DNA from: Actinomycetales bacterium Ga0077552
GTDB lineage: Bacteria > Actinomycetota > Actinomycetes > Actinomycetales > Microbacteriaceae
Length of the DNA: 19,516 nt
NCBI GenBank assembly: GCA_001464255.1
Contig: LNFD01000113.1
Location: 1-19,516, forward strand
Reading direction: 5' to 3'
The notes beneath the pieces are model-generated. The model worked only from the letters and a program-made list of their open reading frames with translations, was not told where the DNA came from and searched no databases. How positions within the stretch are numbered: position 1 is the first letter of the stretch; the number at the start of each line of letters is the position of its first letter. The position numbers and the translations under genes are program-made. Positions 1-6,557 of this stretch are shown here, piece after piece.

Positions 1-2487
1 CCGGCGCAGGCCGAGCACCCTGACCACGGCGAATCCGGCCTCGACGCTCGCCGCCAGATCGACGACCGCGTCGATGCCCCAGTCGTGGTCGCCGGCCGGG
101 TCGTCGATGACCTGGCGCACGGACCACGTGCCCGGAGCATCCGCCGGGTTCTCTTCGATCTGCACAAGGGATGCGCTGCGCGCGTTGCCGCCCGTCAGCA
201 CCTCCTCGTGGTCGGCGTAGTAGGCGTCGAGCGCCTCGGGCCAGCCCGCGTCGGGGTCGAGCGCCTCGAGGTCGTCGTCGCGCTGCAGCGCCGCGAGCTG
301 CACGCGGCGGAACAGCTCGTTGCGCACGAGCACGAGGAATGCCCGGCGGTTGGTCGTGACATCCGGCGGCCGGGGCGGCAGCACTGGCGCGCCTTCCGTA
401 ACTTCGGACGGGGAGCTCAGCTGCTCCCACTCGTCTTGCAGGCTCGAGTCGACCTGGCGCACGAGCTCGCGCAGCCACTCGATGATGTCGCGCAGTTCGT
501 CGGTCTTCGCCTCGTCGGGCACGGTCTGGCGGATGGCGCGGTCGGCGTCGCTCAGGTACCGCAGCAGCAGGCCCTCGCTGCGGGTGAGCTTGTAGTGGCT
601 GACGTACTCGGTGAAGGTCATGGCCTTCTCGTAGAGGTCGCGCACGACGCTCTTGGGGCGCAGCTCGACGTCGCGGATCCACGGCTGGGTGCTCGCGAAG
701 GTCTCGAACATCGCCGTGAGCAGCTCGTCGAGCGGCTTCGGGTACTCGACGTCGTCGAGGGCCTCCATGCGCTCGTCGTAGTCGAGCCCCTCGGCCTTCA
801 TGGCGCCGATCGCCTCGCCGCGCGCGGCGAACTGCTGCTGGGCGAGCACAGGCCGCGGGTTGTCGAGCGTCGCCTCGATGACGCTGATGACCTCGAGCGG
901 GTAGTTCGCATCCGCGTGGTCGAGCACGCCGATGACGGCGAGCGCGAAGGGGCTGAGCGGCTGGTTGAGCGCGAAGTTCGGCTGCAGGTCGACGGTGAGC
1001 GTGATCGTCGCGGGCTCGGTCGCGCGGTCGATGACGACGACACCCGCGCGCACGAGGGTCTTCGCGATGCCGAGCGCCCGCACGACGAGCTCGCGCTGCC
1101 GGTGCGGCGGCTCGTGGTTCTCGGTGAGCAGCGCGCGCGCGGTCGCGAACACGTCTCCCCCGCGGGCGATGAGGTTGATGAGCATGGCCGCCGAGACCTG
1201 CATGCGGCTCTCGAGCGGTTCGGGCATCCCACCCACGAGGCGTTCGAAGCTCGTCTCGCTCCACGTGACGAAGCCCGCGGGCGCGGCCTTGCGCACGATC
1301 TTCTTCTTCTTCGGGTCGTCGCCGGCCTTCGTGGTGGCGAGGTGGTTCTCGACCTCGTGATCGGGCGCCTGCACGACGACGAGCCCGGCCGTGTCGTACC
1401 CGGCGCGGCCGGCGCGCCCCGCGATCTGGTGGAACTCGCGCGCGCTCAACTGCCGCATCTTCACGCCGTCGTACTTGCTGAGCGCCGTGAGCAGCACGGT
1501 GCGGATGGGCACGTTGATGCCGACGCCGAGCGTGTCGGTGCCGCAGATGACGCGCAGCAGCCCGCGCTGGGCGAGCACCTCGACGAGCCGGCGGTACTTC
1601 GGCAGCATGCCGGCGTGGTGCACGCCGATGCCCGCGCGCACGAGCCGGCTGAGCGTCGTGCCGAAGCCGGTCGCGAAGCGGAAGTCGCCGATCGCCTCGG
1701 CGATCTCGTCCCGCTGCTCGCGCGACACGATCCGGATGCTCGACAGGGCCTGCGCGCGCTCCATCGCGGCCGCCTGGCTGAAGTGCACGATGTAGATCGG
1801 CGCCTGCCCGTTCTCGAGCAGCGTCTCGACGGTCTCGTGCACGGGCGTGCGCACGTACTCGAAGGTCAGCGGGATCGGGCGCTCGGTGTGCGTGACCTCG
1901 CTCACCGGGTGCCCCGTGCGGCGCTCGAGGTCGGCGGCGATCGGCGTGACGTCGCCGAGCGTCGCGCTCATGAGCAGGAAGCGCGCGTTCGTGAGGGTCA
2001 GCAGCGGCACCTGCCACGCCCACCCGCGGTCGACGTCGGCGTAGTAGTGGAACTCGTCCATGACGACGATGCCCGCCGCGAGGTCGGCGCCCTCGCGCAG
2101 CGCCTGGTTGGCGAGAATCTCGGCCGTGCAGCAGATGATCGGCGCATCGCCGTTGACGGAGCTGTCGCCCGTGACCATGCCGACGTTCTCAGCGCCGAAG
2201 ATGTCGACGAGCTGGAAGAACTTCTCGCTCACAAGCGCCTTGATCGGCGCCGTGTAGTAGGTGCGCTGCCCCTGCGCGAGGGCGATCGCGTGCGCGGCGA
2301 CCGCGACGAGGCTCTTGCCCGAGCCCGTGGGCGTGGCGAGCACGACATGCGCCCCGGCGACGAGCTCGAAGATCGCCTCCTCCTGCGCGGGATACAGCGT
2401 GAGCCCGCGCCCGACGGCCCAGTTCTCGATCGCGTCGAACGCCGCGCCGGCCTCGTAGGGGCGGGGCATCGACTCGAGCAGGTTCAC
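1..2487 (-). CDS. DEAD/DEAH-box RNA helicase with C-terminal DUF3516 region (3' end beyond window)
   Basis: ATP-dependent superfamily 2 helicase of the actinobacterial DUF3516 group, related to Ski2-like RNA helicases, probably cytoplasmic and acting in RNA turnover. I translated the minus strand by hand from the GTG at 2487. Walker A TPTGSGKS lies at about residues 52-59, the Walker B/DEAD-box equivalent DEFHYY at 144-149, motif III SAT at 174-176, and motif VI QIAGRAGRAG at about 354-363. A lysine run (DPKKKKIVRK) follows the helicase core, and the remaining roughly 400 residues fit DUF3516. The frame is open to base 1, giving 829 codons, so only a few C-terminal residues should be missing. 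An in-frame ATG at 2469 is an alternative start, but it has no ribosome binding site; a G-run directly precedes the GTG. It is divergent from the membrane protein/sigma pair, with a palindromic repeat between them. Confidence 0.9.
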   Translation of the reverse strand, partial: MNLLESMPRPYEAGAAFDAIENWAVGRGLTLYPAQEEAIFELVAGAHVVLATPTGSGKSLVAVAAHAIALAQGQRTYYTAPIKALVSEKFFQLVDIFGAENVGMVTGDSSVNGDAPIICCTAEILANQALREGADLAAGIVVMDEFHYYADVDRGWAWQVPLLTLTNARFLLMSATLGDVTPIAADLERRTGHPVSEVTHTERPIPLTFEYVRTPVHETVETLLENGQAPIYIVHFSQAAAMERAQALSSIRIVSREQRDEIAEAIGDFRFATGFGTTLSRLVRAGIGVHHAGMLPKYRRLVEVLAQRGLLRVICGTDTLGVGINVPIRTVLLTALSKYDGVKMRQLSAREFHQIAGRAGRAGYDTAGLVVVQAPDHEVENHLATTKAGDDPKKKKIVRKAAPAGFVTWSETSFERLVGGMPEPLESRMQVSAAMLINLIARGGDVFATARALLTENHEPPHRQRELVVRALGIAKTLVRAGVVVIDRATEPATITLTVDLQPNFALNQPLSPFALAVIGVLDHADANYPLEVISVIEATLDNPRPVLAQQQFAARGEAIGAMKAEGLDYDERMEALDDVEYPKPLDELLTAMFETFASTQPWIRDVELRPKSVVRDLYEKAMTFTEYVSHYKLTRSEGLLLRYLSDADRAIRQTVPDEAKTDELRDIIEWLRELVRQVDSSLQDEWEQLSSPSEVTEGAPVLPPRPPDVTTNRRAFLVLVRNELFRRVQLAALQRDDDLEALDPDAGWPEALDAYYADHEEVLTGGNARSASLVQIEENPADAPGTWSVRQVIDDPAGDHDWGIDAVVDLAASVEAGFAVVRVLGLRR

Positions 2488-2512
2488 CCCCCGAGTCTGC
2501 CCCACCCGCCGG

Positions 2513-2646
2513 TCTCCACAATTCAGGAGTCGCGCGCCCGGCGGCATCTCAACAATTCAGGAACTGCGGCTCAGAAACGGGGGTTCGGGATGCTCGCACG
2601 GCGTGTCGACCGGGCGCGAGCATCCCGATCTCCTGAATTGTGGAGA
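2513..2646. repeat. 134-bp palindromic repeat, copy A
   Basis: The element is bounded by a perfect 17-bp inverted repeat, TCTCCACAATTCAGGAG (2513-2529) against its complement (2630-2646). A second, degenerate direct copy of the arm lies at 2547-2563. Inside is a 13-bp stem, TCGGGATGCTCGC (2585-2597) with its complement at 2616-2628. Copy B at 3827-3960 has the same length and orientation and differs at about 14 positions in my hand alignment. It sits between the divergent helicase and membrane protein genes. This looks like a REP/MITE-like element. Its translated frame is open but resembles no known protein, so I do not call it coding. Confidence 0.85.
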
Positions 2647-2685
2647 TCAGACTGGACGTTTTGGCACCGAACAGACATGTACGGG

Positions 2686-2696
2686 GTAGGACCTAC
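2686..2696. promoter_or_regulatory. Small palindrome upstream of the membrane protein/sigma pair
   Basis: GTAGGACCTAC is a perfect 11-bp palindrome around a central A. It ends 16 bases before the ATG at 2713, with the ribosome binding site GAAGGAGA (2701-2708) in between. Its position suits an operator or a 5' leader element. No convincing -35/-10 pair was found, so this is weak. Confidence 0.3.
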
Positions 2697-2712
2697 TGAT
2701 GAAGGAGACCCC

Positions 2713-3309
2713 ATGGACGATCGGATGCTCACCCGCCTGCTCGATGTGTCGGCGCCCGCCACCACCGACGTCGATGAGGTCGACACCGCCGTGAGCGCCG
2801 TAGCCCGGGCAACACGGCCGCGCAGCACGCGCCGCACGCTCACCGCGATCGCGGCGGGAGGCGCTCTCGTGCTCGCGACCGGCACCGCGGCCGCAGCCGG
2901 CCCGCAGCTGCTCACCCACCTCGGCTGGTTCGCCGAAGCGTCGACCACCCAGGTCGCCAGTGACGGCACCCAGTGCGCGCAAGGATTCCGGGTCGCGGCA
3001 ACCCCTGAGATCCCCCCGAGCCCCGAAGCCCTGACGATCGCCCGAGACGCCTTACTCGCGACTGACCTCGAAAGCATCGACATCTCAGGGGTTCTGGAGT
3101 GGCTCGAGCCAGACGTGGCTGCCGCCGAGGTCGTCGAAGGCGAGCCGTGGAGCCCGACAGCAGCCTCAGTCGAGGGCCTGGCGCTGTACATCGCGCTCTC
3201 TGAGCGCGTGCGTGAGGCCGTCGCCGCAGAGGGCTTCGACCCGCAGTCGATCCAACTCGATGCTGCGACCGAGTGCGACGGGCCGCTCACGGTGCCGGTC
3301 GCACCGTGA
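2713..3309 (+). CDS. Single-pass membrane protein, putative anti-sigma-type partner
   Basis: 198-aa protein. The ATG at 2713 follows GAAGGAGA by four bases. The N-terminal ~40 residues are charged and cytoplasmic-like. One hydrophobic Ala/Gly/Leu-rich segment spans about residues 42-63, and the remaining ~135 residues are acidic with two cysteines (C88 and one near the C-terminus), consistent with an extracytoplasmic domain. The TGA overlaps the GTG of the sigma factor by four bases (GTGA at 3306-3309), implying translational coupling. This topology and coupling suggest it controls the sigma factor. No zinc-binding HxxxC anti-sigma motif is visible, so the role is inferred from context only. 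It lies upstream of the sigma gene, the reverse of the common sigma-then-anti-sigma order. Confidence 0.8.
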   Translation: MDDRMLTRLLDVSAPATTDVDEVDTAVSAVARATRPRSTRRTLTAIAAGGALVLATGTAAAAGPQLLTHLGWFAEASTTQVASDGTQCAQGFRVAATPEIPPSPEALTIARDALLATDLESIDISGVLEWLEPDVAAAEVVEGEPWSPTAASVEGLALYIALSERVREAVAAEGFDPQSIQLDAATECDGPLTVPVAP

Positions 3310-3812
3310 CGCCCGACGCGCTCGAGAGCCTCATCCGCAACTCCGCGCGAGACGTACTGCGCTACTTCGAGCGCCGCGTCGCCCAGCCCGCCGACGCCGC
3401 CGACTGCCTGAGCGAGGTGCTGCTCGTGCTTTGGCGTGACCGGTCGCGAGTTCCTGATGACCCCCTGGAGGCGCGACTGTGGATGTTCGGCATCGCCCGC
3501 ACCACGCTCGCGGCCGCCGGGCGCCGCAGCGGGCGCCGCTCCGCCGAGGTCGAGCGTCTGCGCGCCCTGCTGGAGGCAACACCCACTGACCTGCACGCCG
3601 ACAGCGAAGGACTAGCAATCGACGTGCGTGAGGCGATCGCCGGGCTACCGGAGGCACAACGCGAAGTCGTGCAGATGCACCACTGGGAGGGCCTGCCGCT
3701 CGTCGACATCGCGGCGGTCGTCGGCACCTCCCCCTCGACCGTGCGCTCGCGGTACGCCGCGGCACGCGCCAGCCTCGCGCAGGCGCTTGCGCCCTACGGC
3801 GTCGACGTCTGA
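3306..3812 (+). CDS. ECF-like RNA polymerase sigma-70 family factor
   Basis: 168-aa sigma factor of minimal ECF type. The region 2-like part lies in the first ~75 residues (RDVLRYFERRVAQ, then ADCLSEVLLVLWRD and LWMFGIARTTL). Region 4 begins at LPEAQREVVQMHHWEGLPL and continues with a helix-turn-helix, DIAAVVGTSPSTVRSRYAAA, near the C-terminus. I chose the GTG at 3306 because it overlaps the upstream stop and starts at the expected TPDALESL N-terminus; an ATG at 3273 would lie inside the upstream gene. It directs RNA polymerase to an unknown regulon and is probably held by the membrane protein encoded just upstream. The whole pair is bracketed by the two 134-bp repeats. Confidence 0.88.
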   Translation: MTPDALESLIRNSARDVLRYFERRVAQPADAADCLSEVLLVLWRDRSRVPDDPLEARLWMFGIARTTLAAAGRRSGRRSAEVERLRALLEATPTDLHADSEGLAIDVREAIAGLPEAQREVVQMHHWEGLPLVDIAAVVGTSPSTVRSRYAAARASLAQALAPYGVDV

Positions 3813-3826
3813 TCCACCGCCCGCCG

Positions 3827-3960
3827 TCTCCACAATTCAGGAGTCGCGCGCAGAGCAGCGTCTCCACAATTCAGGAACTGCGGCGACACAACGGGGCTTC
3901 GGGATGCTCGCACGGCGTGTCGACCGCGCGCGTGCATCCCGATCTCCTGAATTGTGGAGA
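3827..3960. repeat. 134-bp palindromic repeat, copy B
   Basis: Same-orientation partner of the element at 2513-2646. It has perfect 17-bp terminal inverted repeats (3827-3843 and 3944-3960) and a near-perfect internal direct copy of the arm at 3861-3877. The internal stem carries one mismatch (GCATCCC preceded by GCGT rather than GCGA). It begins 14 bases after the sigma factor stop codon and could also act as a bidirectional transcription barrier between the sigma gene and the convergent lipoprotein gene. Confidence 0.85.
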
Positions 3961-3986
3961 TGCGCCCGGGCTGCGGGTAGCGCGAG

Positions 3987-4018
3987 GCCGCGCGGCGCTC
4001 AGGGGCGCGCCGCGCGGC
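3987..4018 (-). terminator. GC-rich hairpin after lipoprotein gene
   Basis: A perfect 12-bp stem, GCCGCGCGGCGC (3987-3998) and GCGCCGCGCGGC (4007-4018), with an 8-base loop, nine bases past the stop of the minus-strand lipoprotein gene. There is no T-run, as is common for actinobacterial terminators. It could serve both convergent genes. Confidence 0.5.
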
Positions 4019-4026
4019 TCGGGGGC

Positions 4027-4452
4027 TCAGCCCTCGATCTCGGCGGTGCAGTCGGTCTCGGCGTCGCCGACGGCGATGAGCACGCGGATTCCCTCGCCGC
4101 TGAGCGCGCCGTAGGCGATCTGGCAGTTGCCGAGCGCGTCGCCCTCGGTCAGCGAGCCGGCGGGCCAGGCGAAGCGCACGGTCGTGGCGTCGAGGAACTC
4201 GACGGTGGGGATGGGGTCGCGGCCCTCGGCGTAGACCTCGGCGAGCATCACAGCCGTGCCCGAGGCGAGGTCGGCGCCGATCACGGTCACCTGCCCGTCG
4301 TTGCTGCCACCCGCGTCTCCACCCGTGTCGCCCTGGTCGACGACATCGGGCAGGAGGTCGTCGGTGCTGGCGGGGGCGGCGGTGGAGCATCCGGTGAGGG
4401 CGAGGGTCAGCGCGGCGGCGACAGCCAGCAGGCGCAGTTTCGTCGTTGTCAT
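4027..4452 (-). CDS. Small secreted lipoprotein, function unknown
   Basis: 141-aa predicted lipoprotein. It has a positively charged start (MTTTKLRLL), a hydrophobic core, and a lipobox ending LALTGC with the lipidated cysteine at residue 22. A low-complexity Ser/Thr/Asp/Gly linker follows, and then a compact domain of about 85 residues with two cysteines (in GNCQIAY and TDCTAEIEG) that may form a disulfide on the outer face of the membrane. The start at 4452 is chosen because it begins the signal peptide; an upstream ATG at 4488 would add a non-signal extension. The ribosome binding site is weak. I do not recognise the mature domain. It shares orientation with the CPBP-like gene upstream but is separated from it by 62 bases. 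Confidence 0.8.
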   Translation of the reverse strand: MTTTKLRLLAVAAALTLALTGCSTAAPASTDDLLPDVVDQGDTGGDAGGSNDGQVTVIGADLASGTAVMLAEVYAEGRDPIPTVEFLDATTVRFAWPAGSLTEGDALGNCQIAYGALSGEGIRVLIAVGDAETDCTAEIEG

Positions 4453-4514
4453 GCGCTCAGCCTGCGGGCCGGCGGGCCCGCCCGCCATGAGCAGTACTTA
4501 CCTACGACCAGCGC

Positions 4515-5357
4515 TTACGACCCCGGGCTCGGAACCAGGAAGAACGGGAACACCCCCGGGTTGTGCGCGTGCACGATCGCGAGGAAGACGACGAGGTCGA
4601 ACAGAAGGTGCACGATGATGACGTAGGTGAGCGACTTGGTGCGGTGGAAGATCCAGCCCTGCAGCAGCGCGAAGGGGATCGTCATGAGCGGGCCCCAGGC
4701 CTGGTAGCCGAGCTCCCACAGGAAGCTCACGAAGACGATCGCCTGGAGGATGTTCGCGGTAAGCACCGGGAAGTGCCGCAGCAGCAGCACGTAGCAGGTG
4801 CAGATGAAGAACAGTTCGTCCCAGATGCCGACGGCGTTGACGCCGATGAAGAGCCGCAGCACCTCGCTCGCCTCGCTGACGGCCGGCCAGTTCTGGTACG
4901 CCCCCGAGGTGATGAAGTAGAACGGCAGGATCAGCCAGCCGAGGAACGGCACGGCGAAGAGGTATGACTTCTCCCACGGCTGCCACTTCTGCCCGCTGCG
5001 CCACGGGAAGCGGATCACGCGCCGCCGGAACACGAACCGGTCGAGCACGAACGGCACCGCGACCGCGAGGCTCAGCACGAACCCGAGCAGGAAGAAGTTG
5101 GGCCACGAGATGTCGGCCTTCACGCTCACGGTGCTGACGACGATCAGCCCGGCGGCGATGATGCCGAGGTCTTTCATGAGCTCGCGGTCGACGAAGTAGG
5201 CGACCACGAGGCCGATCACGAGCCACGGGTAACCGACGAGCCGCTCCTCGAAGCCGAACAGCGGGATCGCGCTGGTCACGACGATCGCGGCGGGCAGCAG
5301 CTTCAGGCTCAGCGCGGGCAGGGCATCCGTCGAGGGGGCGGCGTCAGCGGCGGGCAT
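4515..5357 (-). CDS. CPBP-type (CAAX protease-like) multipass membrane protein with divergent motifs
   Basis: 280-aa membrane protein with about eight hydrophobic segments. The C-terminal half resembles the CPBP/Abi (Rce1-like) intramembrane metalloprotease fold. Motif 1 appears as DELFF (D180, E181) and motif 3 as HLLFD (H250, D254). The family's usual EExxxR arginine is missing (ELFFICTCY follows), and where FxxxH would be expected a glutamate occurs (FLWE, E215). It may therefore be a non-canonical or inactive member. The ATG at 5357 is the first start after the hydrolase gene stop, 39 bases upstream, so the two genes are probably co-transcribed. The ribosome binding site is poor. The membrane topology is certain; the enzymatic role is not. 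Confidence 0.78.
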   Translation of the reverse strand: MPAADAAPSTDALPALSLKLLPAAIVVTSAIPLFGFEERLVGYPWLVIGLVVAYFVDRELMKDLGIIAAGLIVVSTVSVKADISWPNFFLLGFVLSLAVAVPFVLDRFVFRRRVIRFPWRSGQKWQPWEKSYLFAVPFLGWLILPFYFITSGAYQNWPAVSEASEVLRLFIGVNAVGIWDELFFICTCYVLLLRHFPVLTANILQAIVFVSFLWELGYQAWGPLMTIPFALLQGWIFHRTKSLTYVIIVHLLFDLVVFLAIVHAHNPGVFPFFLVPSPGS

Positions 5358-5396
5358 GGCGCGATTCTTGCAGATGGATGCACGATGCTTCCTGCA

Positions 5397-6080
5397 TCAG
5401 GGCCCGACCCGCGGCACTCGCGCCACCACCTCGTCGATCACCGGGTCGAGCCCGAGCACCCGGAAGTGCCCGATGTGGGGCAGCTCGACGTTCTCGGCCC
5501 CCTCGAGAACCGAGTTTCCGGCCGGCACGTACTGGTCGAAGCTCGAGTGCAGCGAGGTGATGCGCGCGTTGACGCTCGCGGCGGCCGCGAGCTCGGTGAT
5601 GACCGGCCGGGTCGGCACGAACTCGCGCCACGGCCCCATTGCGAAGCGCGCGAGCGGGCTGCCCGCGTAGGGCGTGTTGATCGAGATCATGCGCGTGAGG
5701 CGGCTGACCTCGGCTCCCTCGTCGGCGACGAGCATGGTCTTGCCGATGAGCCCACCCTTGCTGTGCGCGACGATCGTCACACCCGTGAGCTCGCGGTGCT
5801 CGAGGTAGGCGGTGAGCAGCGCGGCCATCTCCGGGATCGGGTGACGGTTGAAGCCGAGCTCGGGCACGCTGTGCACGGGATGCCCGAGGGCCGCGAGGCG
5901 GTCGCGGATGGGCTTCAGGTAGTGCCAGGTCTCGAAGACGCCGGGGATCAGCAGGACGGGAGGCGGAGCATCCGGGCCCGCCTCGATCGGCGCGGGCGGG
6001 CGCGCGCCGTACCGCCAGTACCGCAACCGCGATCGGGCCACATACGCGTAGTCGGCCACGATCGAGGCGGCGCGTCTCAT
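5397..6080 (-). CDS. Alpha/beta hydrolase (lipase/esterase-like)
   Basis: 227-aa alpha/beta-hydrolase fold enzyme. It shows the oxyanion-hole region LLIPGVFETW (43-52), a nucleophile elbow AHSKGG with Ser107, and a plausible acid Asp182 in SSFDQYVP. The candidate catalytic histidine lies in PHIGHFRVL (H205, or H202). AHSKGG with a C-terminal HIGHF is typical of triacylglycerol lipase/esterase-like proteins, although the true substrate cannot be read from the sequence. No signal peptide is evident, so it is probably cytoplasmic or membrane-associated. It starts at the ATG at 6080, is divergent from the small acidic protein gene, and is followed 39 bases later by the CPBP-like gene, so a two-gene operon is likely. 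Confidence 0.88.
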   Translation of the reverse strand: MRRAASIVADYAYVARSRLRYWRYGARPPAPIEAGPDAPPPVLLIPGVFETWHYLKPIRDRLAALGHPVHSVPELGFNRHPIPEMAALLTAYLEHRELTGVTIVAHSKGGLIGKTMLVADEGAEVSRLTRMISINTPYAGSPLARFAMGPWREFVPTRPVITELAAAASVNARITSLHSSFDQYVPAGNSVLEGAENVELPHIGHFRVLGLDPVIDEVVARVPRVGP

Positions 6081-6162
6081 ACCGGCGAACCATAGCCCTG
6101 CGCTCAGCGGGTGGCAACCCCGTTGTCAGAACCCCGGATGCCCGATTGAGTGGAGCGCATCA

Positions 6163-6178
6163 CCTCGAGCCTTCGAGG
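6163..6178. promoter_or_regulatory. Short inverted repeat upstream of small acidic protein
   Basis: CCTCGA-gcct-TCGAGG, a perfect 6-bp inverted repeat ending 24 bases before the ATG at 6203, within the divergent intergenic region. It could be an operator or a 5'-leader hairpin. Confidence 0.25.
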
Positions 6179-6202
6179 CGAGAACGAGCAAGGGGGAACA
6201 TC

Positions 6203-6397
6203 ATGAGCAACGACCACGACCCGCAGCACGATGTGACGCAGGGCGAGAACCCGGGCGCGCAGGGCGACTTCGGCGCCGGACAGGGGAACCCCGGCGAGGA
6301 GACCAGCCCCGACGAGCAGACCGGCGAGCAGACGCCGGCGATCGTGGGCGTCGAGCAGCCGCGCCGCGACGAACTCGACGACGACGCGGCGATCTGA
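6203..6397 (+). CDS. Small acidic hydrophilic protein of unknown function
   Basis: 64-aa protein, very rich in Asp, Glu, Gln, Gly and Pro, with no hydrophobic segment and probably intrinsically disordered. The start at 6203 is supported by AAGGGGGA ten bases upstream. A longer frame from 6146 lacks a binding site. I do not recognise a family; similar short acidic proteins are common in Microbacteriaceae and usually unnamed. A strong hairpin follows it, so it is probably transcribed alone. Confidence 0.6.
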   Translation: MSNDHDPQHDVTQGENPGAQGDFGAGQGNPGEETSPDEQTGEQTPAIVGVEQPRRDELDDDAAI

Positions 6398-6445
6398 GCC
6401 GCCACGAGTAGATCACGGCCGAACACCGGCGTCGGACGTGATCGA

Positions 6446-6480
6446 GGGCGCCCGCCCCCGGGGGACGGTCGCGGGCGCCC
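6446..6480 (+). terminator. Hairpin terminator after small acidic protein gene
   Basis: Perfect 10-bp stem, GGGCGCCCGC (6446-6455) and GCGGGCGCCC (6471-6480), with an inner CCCCCGGGGG palindrome in the 15-base loop, followed by a weak T-containing tract. A second inverted repeat, GATCACG/CGTGATC (6411-6417 and 6437-6443), lies just before it. Confidence 0.55.
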
Positions 6481-6525
6481 GACCATCTTCTGATGCGCGC
6501 ACCCTGCCCTGAACGCCTACGCTGT

Positions 6526-6544
6526 CCCTGAGGACACGTCAGGG
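6526..6544 (+). promoter_or_regulatory. Inverted repeat overlapping the ribosome binding site region of the DUF2510 gene
   Basis: CCCTGA-N7-TCAGGG. The right arm runs into the purine-rich GGGAGGGAGG binding site (6542-6551) of the GTG start at 6558. If it folded in the mRNA, it would partly occlude ribosome binding. Whether it is functional is unknown. Confidence 0.3.
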
Positions 6545-6557
6545 AGGGAGGCGCAGG

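Noticed and set aside
2513..2646. Repeat element encoding a conserved peptide (frame containing GFGMLARRVDRARASRSPELWR-like sequence)
   Set aside because: Both copies are open in this frame, but the similarity is explained by DNA-level palindrome conservation. There is no start or ribosome site, and substitutions are not concentrated at third positions.
2661..2692. TTGGCA as a -35 box for the membrane protein/sigma pair
   Set aside because: No acceptable -10 hexamer occurs at 16-19 bases; TAGGAC is 20 bases away and poor.
85..2712. Very long + strand open frame running into the membrane protein gene
   Set aside because: It is antisense to the helicase, whose motifs are complete. Its composition (Arg, Ala, Gly, Asp rich, no domain) is typical of a GC-rich shadow frame. 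Only the portion from 2713 is a real gene.
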